From contig NZ_JAIQZK010000004.1 of assembly GCF_020075545.1 (NCBI RefSeq), positions 124,001 to 188,000 of the forward strand: a stretch of 64,000 bases of DNA. The letters run 5' to 3'. The stretch is from Nocardioides sp. TRM66260-LWL (GTDB lineage Bacteria > Actinomycetota > Actinomycetes > Propionibacteriales > Nocardioidaceae). The position numbers were made by a program, and so were the translations under genes. Below, one piece after another: positions 58,895 through 64,000 of this stretch. A model generated the notes under the pieces. That model worked only from the letters and a program-made list of their open reading frames with translations, was not told the DNA's origin and made no database searches. Every line of letters begins with the position of its first letter. The stretch's first letter is position 1.

Positions 58895-59275
58895 CTACTT
58901 CGCCGAGGCGCACTGGGCGACGTCGGTGCCCAGGCCGCTGAGCACGGTGCGGTCCTGCTCGGTGCCCTCGAAGCCCTCGTCGCCCTTGACGAAGGCCTTG
59001 AGGGCGTCGTCGGAGAGGTCGGAGTCGACGAGGACCTTCGCCACGCAGTCGCGCTGGGCGTCGGTGAAGCCAGTGACGGTGGCCTCCTTGCCGAGCACCG
59101 AGGTGCCCGACTTGATCGAGTCCGCGACCTCGGACCGGCTCGGACGCCCGCCCGAGCCGGCGTCCCCGGAGTCGTCGTTGCCGCCGCAGCCGGTGAGGGC
59201 GCCCGCGGCGAGCAGGGTGGCGACGGCGACGAGACCGCCGGTGCGGCGCAGGACGGACGAGCGGGTGGGGGTCAT
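58895..59275 (-). CDS. Putative lipoprotein
   Basis: 126 residues, ATG 59275, GGAG upstream. A lipoprotein signal (RRTGGLVAVATLLAAGALTG, lipobox LTGC at about 29-32), a Gly/Asp/Ser linker and a helical domain with two Cys (QRDCVAKVL and VAQCASAK) that could form a disulfide. Similar small secreted helical proteins with this Cys pair are widespread in actinobacteria, with no known role. Confidence 0.75.
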   Translation of the reverse strand: MTPTRSSVLRRTGGLVAVATLLAAGALTGCGGNDDSGDAGSGGRPSRSEVADSIKSGTSVLGKEATVTGFTDAQRDCVAKVLVDSDLSDDALKAFVKGDEGFEGTEQDRTVLSGLGTDVAQCASAK

Positions 59276-59416
59276 CGGAGCTCCTCGAGCGCTGGGGCCG
59301 ACGGGTGGCCGGCCGGGGGCCGACGACGGACGCCGCCGGACCCCGGAAGCCTACGGCGCGGATCCGGGCCGCGGGACCTATGGCCCTCGTCACAGCGCGG
59401 CGCTAGTCTCCGGCGA

Positions 59417-60469
59417 GTGAACAGTCGTGCACCGCGCTCCCGTCGCCCCCGTCCCGCCCGCGGCCTCTCGGCCCGCCTCGGCGGCATGCTGACCAGCGGC
59501 GTCCTCGCCGCGGGCGGCCTGCTGGCCGTCGGCGCCGTGGTCCCCGCCTCCGCCGCGCCGGCCCCGGTCGGCCCGGCGTTCAGCGTCCCCACTGCCACCC
59601 TCGACGCCGCCGTCACCTGTCGCGGCGACCTCGCCGGCTCGGCGCTGACCCCGGTGCTGCTCGTGCCGGGCACCACGCTGACCCCCGAGCTGAACTTCTC
59701 GTGGAACTACGTGCGGGCCTTCGACGCCCAGGACCGTCCCTGGTGCACCGTCGAGCTCCCCGCCAACGGCATGCTCGACATCGCGACGGCCGGCGAGTAC
59801 GTCACCCGCGCGATCCGCACCATCTACGCGAAGGCCGGCGAGCGCCGCATCGACGTGCTCGGCTTCAGCCAGGGCGGCATGGTGCCGCGGTGGTCGCTGA
59901 AGTACTGGCCCGACACCCGCGAGATGGTCGACGACCTCGTCAGCCTCGACGCCTCCAACCACGGCACGGCGTCCGCCTACCCGGTCTGCCTGCTCGGCTG
60001 CGCGCCGTCGGTGTGGCAGCAGCGCTCGACCTCGCGGTTCCTCGCCGCCCTGAACTCCGGACCCGAGACCTGGCCCGGCATCAGCTACACGCAGGTCTAC
60101 ACGGCCACCGACGAGGTCGTGTTCCCGAACTTCGACCCCGTCGCCAGCAGCCCGCTGCGCACCGGCCAGGGCCAGATCCGCAACGTCCAGGTGCAGTCGC
60201 TGTGCCCCGTGCACGTCTCGGAGCACCTCTCGATGGGCACCACCGACCCCGTCGGCTACGCCCTCGCCCTCGACGCCCTCGACCACCCGGGCACCGCGGA
60301 CCCCGCGCGCATCCCGGCCTCGGTGTGCCTGCAGCTGCTGCACCCCGGCGTCGACCCGGTCACCTACCTGCCGTACATGACCCAGGTCATCGCCACCGCC
60401 GGCCAGCAGCTCGTCCTCGGCCCGCGGGTCTTCTCCGAGCCCGCGCTGCCCGCCTACGCGCGGGGGTAG
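59417..60469 (+). CDS. Secreted lipase, CALB-like alpha/beta-hydrolase
   Basis: 350 residues, GTG 59417. A Sec signal (GGMLTSGVLAAGGLLAVGAV, cleavage after VPASA) exports it. The sequence resembles Candida antarctica lipase B: oxyanion strand PVLLVPGTTLTPELNFSWNY, nucleophile in DVLGFSQGGMVPRW (CALB has TWSQGG), Asp in YTATDEVVFPNF (CALB ATDEIV) and a probable His in VSEHLSMG. Cysteines suggest disulfides. It hydrolyses ester bonds of lipids outside the cell. Confidence 0.85.
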   Translation: MNSRAPRSRRPRPARGLSARLGGMLTSGVLAAGGLLAVGAVVPASAAPAPVGPAFSVPTATLDAAVTCRGDLAGSALTPVLLVPGTTLTPELNFSWNYVRAFDAQDRPWCTVELPANGMLDIATAGEYVTRAIRTIYAKAGERRIDVLGFSQGGMVPRWSLKYWPDTREMVDDLVSLDASNHGTASAYPVCLLGCAPSVWQQRSTSRFLAALNSGPETWPGISYTQVYTATDEVVFPNFDPVASSPLRTGQGQIRNVQVQSLCPVHVSEHLSMGTTDPVGYALALDALDHPGTADPARIPASVCLQLLHPGVDPVTYLPYMTQVIATAGQQLVLGPRVFSEPALPAYARG

Positions 60470-60487
60470 TGAGCCGTCGGGCCCGCA

Positions 60488-60525
60488 AGTGCAGGTTTCC
60501 CCGGATATCCGGGGAAACCTGCACT
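60488..60525. repeat. 38-bp perfect palindrome
   Basis: AGTGCAGGTTTCCCCGGAT (60488-60506) followed without a loop by its exact reverse complement (60507-60525). It lies between the convergent lipase and FAD-dehydrogenase genes. It may act as a bidirectional terminator or be a member of a dispersed palindrome family; only one copy is in this window. Confidence 0.85.
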
Positions 60526-60609
60526 CGCTGACGCGGAAGGCACCTCACGGCACCCGCAGAGGTGCCGTTCGCGTCACGGAACCAGCAGGACGCGCCCGCG
60601 CCCGGGGCG

Positions 60610-62289
60610 TCAGCCGCGCGCGATCGCCCGGCCGGCGTTGCGGCCGGAGAAGATGCAGCCGCCGAGGAACGTGCCCTCGAGCGCGTTGTAGCCGTGCACC
60701 CCGCCACCGCCGAAGCCGGCGGCCTCGCCGGCGGCGAACAGCCCCGGCACCGGCTCGCCGTCCGGGCCGATCACCCGGCTGTCCAGATCGGTCTGCAGGC
60801 CTCCGAGGGTCTTGCGGGAGAGGATGTTGAGCCGGACGGCGATCAGCGGGCCGTGCGCGGGATCCAGGATCCGGTGGGGCTTGGCGACCCGGACCAGCCG
60901 GTCGGTCAGCGAGCGCCGCGCGTTGGCGATCGTCATCAGCTGCACGTCCTTGGAGAAGCCGTTCTCGACCTCGCGGTCGCGGGCGACGATCTGCCGCTCG
61001 ATGTCGGCGAGGTCCAGCTGCGGCCCGCGGGCCAGCCGGTTCATGCCCTCGACCAGCGCGGGCAGCGTGTCGGCGACGACGAAGTCCTCCCCGTGCTGCT
61101 TGAACGCCTCGACCGGCGGCGGGGCGCCCTTCGCGGCGCGGGTGCGCAGGAGCAGGCGGAGGTCCTTCTCGGTGAGGTCGGGGTTCTGCTCCGAGCCGGA
61201 GAGGGCGAACTCCTTCTCGATGATCGTCTGGGTGAGCACGAACCACGAGTAGTCGTGGCCAGTGGCCAGGATCTGCCGCATCGCGCCGACCGAGTCCGCG
61301 CCCGGCACGCCCGAGGAGCCCACGAGGCGGCGCCCGTGGGCGTCGAACCACATCGACGACGGCCCGGGCAGGATCCGGATGGCGTGGTCGGGCCAGACGG
61401 GGTCCCAGTTGTGGATGCCCTCGGTGTAGGCCCACATGCGGTCGCGGTTGACCACGCGTCCGCCCGCGGCCTCGGTGATGGCGAGCATCCGCCCGTCGAC
61501 GTGCGCCGGCACGCCGGAGATGAGGTGCCGCGGCGCCGGGCCGACGCGCTCGGTGGGCCAGGTGCGACGGATCAGCTCGTGGTTGTGGCCGATGCCGCCG
61601 GAGGCGACCACGACGGCGTCCGCCCGGTGCTCGAACTCCCCCACCACCTCGCGGCTGGACGAGACGCCGCGCGCGGCGTCGTCCGGGGCGAGCACCGCGC
61701 CGCGCACGCCGACGACCGCACCGTCCTCGACGACCAGCTCGTCGACGCGGTGCCGGAAGCCGAAGGCCACGCGGCCGGCCGACTCGGCCTCCAGCACCGA
61801 CGGGACGAAGGCGTCGACGACGCCCGGCCCGGTGCCCCAGGTCAGATGGAAGCGCGGCACGGAGTTGCCGTGGCCCAGCGCCGAGCCGTCGCCGCGCTCG
61901 GCCCAGCCGACCATCGGCAGCGAGCGCAGCCCGAGCGCGCGCAGGTAGGAGCGCTTCTCGCCGGCGGCGAACTCGACGTACGCGCGGGCCCAGCGCTGCG
62001 CCCAGGAGTCCTCGTCGTCGAGCCGGTCGAAGGCCGCCGAGCCCTGCCAGTCCTGCCAGGCGAGCTCGACGGAGTCCTTGACGCCCATCCGCCGCTGCTC
62101 GGGGCTGTCGACGAAGAACAGCCCGCCGAGCGACCACCACGCCTGGCCGCCGAGGTTCGCGCGGTTCTCCTGGTCGAGCACGAGGACGCGCCGGCGTCCG
62201 ACCGAGGCGGCCTCGTGGGCGGCGACCAGGCCGGCGAGACCGGCGCCGACGACGATCGCGTCCCAGGTGCGGGTGGTGGCATCGCTCAT
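60610..62289 (-). CDS. FAD-binding dehydrogenase (succinate dehydrogenase/KstD-like flavoprotein)
   Basis: 559 residues, ATG 62289. N-terminal FAD motif WDAIVVGAGLAGLVAAHEAA and VLVLDQENRANLGGQAWWSL. Middle substrate domain, then the C-terminal FAD contact GGGGVHGYNALEGTFLGGCI, typical of the fumarate reductase/3-ketosteroid dehydrogenase superfamily. This subgroup is usually annotated only as FAD-binding dehydrogenase; the substrate is unknown. No signal or TM. Monocistronic. Confidence 0.88.
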   Translation of the reverse strand: MSDATTRTWDAIVVGAGLAGLVAAHEAASVGRRRVLVLDQENRANLGGQAWWSLGGLFFVDSPEQRRMGVKDSVELAWQDWQGSAAFDRLDDEDSWAQRWARAYVEFAAGEKRSYLRALGLRSLPMVGWAERGDGSALGHGNSVPRFHLTWGTGPGVVDAFVPSVLEAESAGRVAFGFRHRVDELVVEDGAVVGVRGAVLAPDDAARGVSSSREVVGEFEHRADAVVVASGGIGHNHELIRRTWPTERVGPAPRHLISGVPAHVDGRMLAITEAAGGRVVNRDRMWAYTEGIHNWDPVWPDHAIRILPGPSSMWFDAHGRRLVGSSGVPGADSVGAMRQILATGHDYSWFVLTQTIIEKEFALSGSEQNPDLTEKDLRLLLRTRAAKGAPPPVEAFKQHGEDFVVADTLPALVEGMNRLARGPQLDLADIERQIVARDREVENGFSKDVQLMTIANARRSLTDRLVRVAKPHRILDPAHGPLIAVRLNILSRKTLGGLQTDLDSRVIGPDGEPVPGLFAAGEAAGFGGGGVHGYNALEGTFLGGCIFSGRNAGRAIARG

Positions 62290-62432
62290 GGGGCCGACTC
62301 TGCCACCCCGGCGCGGCCGTCGGGCGGGCCGTCCGCATGGCCCGGTCGGACCATGGGCGCCTGACCCCGTCCGCGGGGCCCGGGGGCCGGACGGCGGCTC
62401 ACCGACCGCGCCGGCCGGCCGATCGGGAGGTC

Positions 62433-62768
62433 ATGCGCGCCGCGATCCCCGTCCTGGGGCTGGTGGCCGTGCTGGGCCCCTCCGCCGCCGGCCTCGCGTC
62501 GGCGGCGACCCCCACCACGCCCCCCGTCCCCCGCCCTGCCCACCACGCGTCCGGAGCCGCCGGCTCCCCGGACTCCCCCACCCCGACGTCCGCCCCGACG
62601 TCCGCCCGGCCGTGCCGGCTGCTGCCCTACCAGCCGCGGTACGGCGCGCCGGGTCGAGCCGGCGACGCCGCGACCGGCGGGATGGCCGCCCAGACCCTGG
62701 TGGTGGTCGTCCCCCGGACGACGTGCAACACCCCGCGCTCCCGCTGGGACGCGCGGGGTGCCGACTGA
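62433..62768 (+). CDS. Small secreted protein of unknown function
   Basis: 111 residues, ATG 62433 with GGGAGG 2-3 nt upstream. A signal peptide (RAAIPVLGLVAVLGPSAAGL, cleavage after ASA) is followed by a Pro/Thr/Ser/His-rich linker and a short C-terminal part with two Cys (RPCRLLPYQPRY and RTTCNTPRSRW). No domain known. Divergent from the FAD dehydrogenase. Confidence 0.6.
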   Translation: MRAAIPVLGLVAVLGPSAAGLASAATPTTPPVPRPAHHASGAAGSPDSPTPTSAPTSARPCRLLPYQPRYGAPGRAGDAATGGMAAQTLVVVVPRTTCNTPRSRWDARGAD

Positions 62769-62792
62769 CGCGGATCCGGCCGGGCCGGACCC

Positions 62793-64000
62793 TCAGCCCG
62801 CGACCGCGCCGGCGAACTGGCTGGCGTGGAGTCGCGCGTAGGCGCCGCCGGCGTCCAGCAGCGCGTCGTAGGTGCCCTGCTCGACGATCCGCCCGTCCTC
62901 CATGACGACGATCAGGTCGGCGTCGCGGATGGTCGAGAGCCGGTGCGCGATGACGAACGACGTGCGGTCGGCGCGCAGCGCGGCCATGGCCTGCTGCACC
63001 AGCACCTCGGTGCGGGTGTCGACCGACGAGGTGGCCTCGTCGAGGATCAGCAGGGCCGGATCGGTCAGAAACGCCCGCGCGATGGTCAGCAGCTGCCGCT
63101 CGCCCGAGGAGAGGTTGGTGCCGTCCTCGTCGACCCGGGTGTCGTAGCCGTCGGGCAGCGTGTGGACGAACCGGTCGACGAAGGTGGCCCGCGCGGCGGC
63201 GCGGATCTCCTCCTCGGTGGCGTCGGGCCGCCCGTAGGCGAGGTTCTCGCGGATCGTGCCGGCGAAGAGCCAGGTGTCCTGCAGCACCATGCCGATGCGG
63301 CTGCGCAGCGCGGTGCGCGAGAGCGACGCGACGTCGACGCCGTCGAGGGTGATGCGACCGCCGTCGAGGTCGTAGAAGCGCATGATCAGGTTGACCAGGG
63401 TGGTCTTGCCCGCACCGGTCGGACCGACGATCGCGACGGTCTGACCCGGCCGCGCGACCAGCGAGAGGTCCGCGATCAGCGGACGGTCGGGGGTGTAGGC
63501 GAAGTCGACGTGCTCGAAGGCGACCTCGCCGCGAGCGGCCCGGCCGGTCTGCGGCGTAGCGTCGCCGGTGACCGGCTCCTCCCCGGCGTCGAGCAGCTCG
63601 AAGACCCGCTCGGCCGACGCGACGCCCGACTGCAGCAGGTTGGCCATCGAGGCGACCGTGGTCAGCGGCTGGTTGAACTGGCGGGTGTACTGCACGAACG
63701 CCTGGACGTCGCCGACCGAGAGGGTGCCGGACGCCACTCGCAGGCCTCCGACGACCGCGACGAGCACGTAGTTGAGGTTCCCGATGAACATCATCAGCGG
63801 CATGATCAGGCCGCTGATGAACTGGGCCTTGAAGCTCACCTCGAAGAGCCCGGCGTTGTGCTCGGCGAAGGTCTCCTCGACCTCGGCGCGGCGGCCGAAC
63901 ACGCTGACCAGCGCGTGCCCCGAGAAGGCCTCCTCGATGTGGCCGTTGAGCTGCCCCGTGCGCCGCCACTGCGCCACGAACTGGCCCTGCGAGCGTCGCA
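62793..64000 (-). CDS. ABC exporter, fused membrane and ATPase domains, 5' end beyond window
   Basis: The gene starts beyond the right edge; about 402 C-terminal residues are visible. They include the last part of a type-I exporter membrane domain ([20 protein letters not shown] and [20 protein letters not shown]) and a full ATPase: Walker [22 protein letters not shown]-loop MVLQDTWLF, signature [14 protein letters not shown], Walker [13 protein letters not shown] and switch His in [14 protein letters not shown]. Multidrug/lipid exporter type, probably working as a heterodimer with an unseen neighbour. Confidence 0.92.
   Translation of the reverse strand, partial: RRSQGQFVAQWRRTGQLNGHIEEAFSGHALVSVFGRRAEVEETFAEHNAGLFEVSFKAQFISGLIMPLMMFIGNLNYVLVAVVGGLRVASGTLSVGDVQAFVQYTRQFNQPLTTVASMANLLQSGVASAERVFELLDAGEEPVTGDATPQTGRAARGEVAFEHVDFAYTPDRPLIADLSLVARPGQTVAIVGPTGAGKTTLVNLIMRFYDLDGGRITLDGVDVASLSRTALRSRIGMVLQDTWLFAGTIRENLAYGRPDATEEEIRAAARATFVDRFVHTLPDGYDTRVDEDGTNLSSGERQLLTIARAFLTDPALLILDEATSSVDTRTEVLVQQAMAALRADRTSFVIAHRLSTIRDADLIVVMEDGRIVEQGTYDALLDAGGAYARLHASQFAGAVAG

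Overview
The window is about 71-73% GC over most of its length, with dense overlapping operons and weak or leaderless starts. It carries actinobacterial families: a DtxR/IdeR-type regulator, a DUF222-type HNH endonuclease, a DUF2277 protein, and a ROK regulator beside a xylFGH-like operon. It also carries a long flagellar cluster. I infer a motile Nocardioides-like member of the Propionibacteriales; no rRNA or tRNA is present to confirm this.

Region 1 (1 to about 9,345) is a lower-GC accessory island, clearly different from the rest. It holds a cut-off DNA methyltransferase, a small protein with an HEPN-like motif, an XRE regulator, a truncated ORF, a membrane protein broken by an in-frame TGA, and a Cas2/VapD-like small protein. 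Next come a damaged glycine-repeat gene and a two-gene module: an AbiEii-type nucleotidyltransferase with a putative C-terminal zinc finger, plus a 401-aa partner. The module is bracketed by two diverged copies of a ~0.9 kb unit. Each copy holds a short gene X tail-to-tail with a helix-turn-helix gene, and the two stop codons share a CTAG. X is dead in both copies. The island looks like a partly decayed defence or mobile region.

Region 2 (9,349-29,760) is chromosomal housekeeping: a secreted zinc metallopeptidase with Ig-like repeats, a Nudix hydrolase, a sugar ABC operon (binding protein, ATPase, permease, ROK kinase) divergent from a ROK repressor, an M15 peptidase, a saccharopine-dehydrogenase-like reductase, DUF2277 plus a sirtuin, a DtxR regulator, a photolyase, a GH13 glucosidase, and a DHA2 exporter with its MarR regulator. 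A 67-bp dyad between the ROK regulator and the transporter contains an outward-facing TTGACG in each outer arm.

Region 3 (29,871-58,640) is motility. It runs cheB <> cheR-cheY-cheX-cheY-(unknown), then a DUF222 HNH gene with an SOS box and a DM13 lipid/membrane-anchored protein. It continues with flgB-flgC-fliE-fliF-fliG-fliH-fliI-fliJ-(NlpC/P60+SLT enzyme)-fliK-flgD-flgE, flbD-motA-motB-fliL, fliM-fliN-fliO-fliP-fliQ-fliR-flhB, and flhA-(small membrane protein). Six sites fitting CTCAGGT-N14/15-CCGAT lie before cheB, cheR, flgB, flbD, fliM and flhA. They match the FliA-type consensus described for Actinoplanes and divide the cluster into transcription units. Filament, hook-associated and fliA genes are not in the window.

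Region 4 (58,641-64,000) has a lipoprotein, a CALB-like secreted lipase, an FAD-binding dehydrogenase, a small secreted protein and the 3' part of an ABC exporter. Palindromic intergenic elements and a GGTGGTCGAG repeat occur through regions 2-4; the latter also lies inside fliO and flhB coding sequence.
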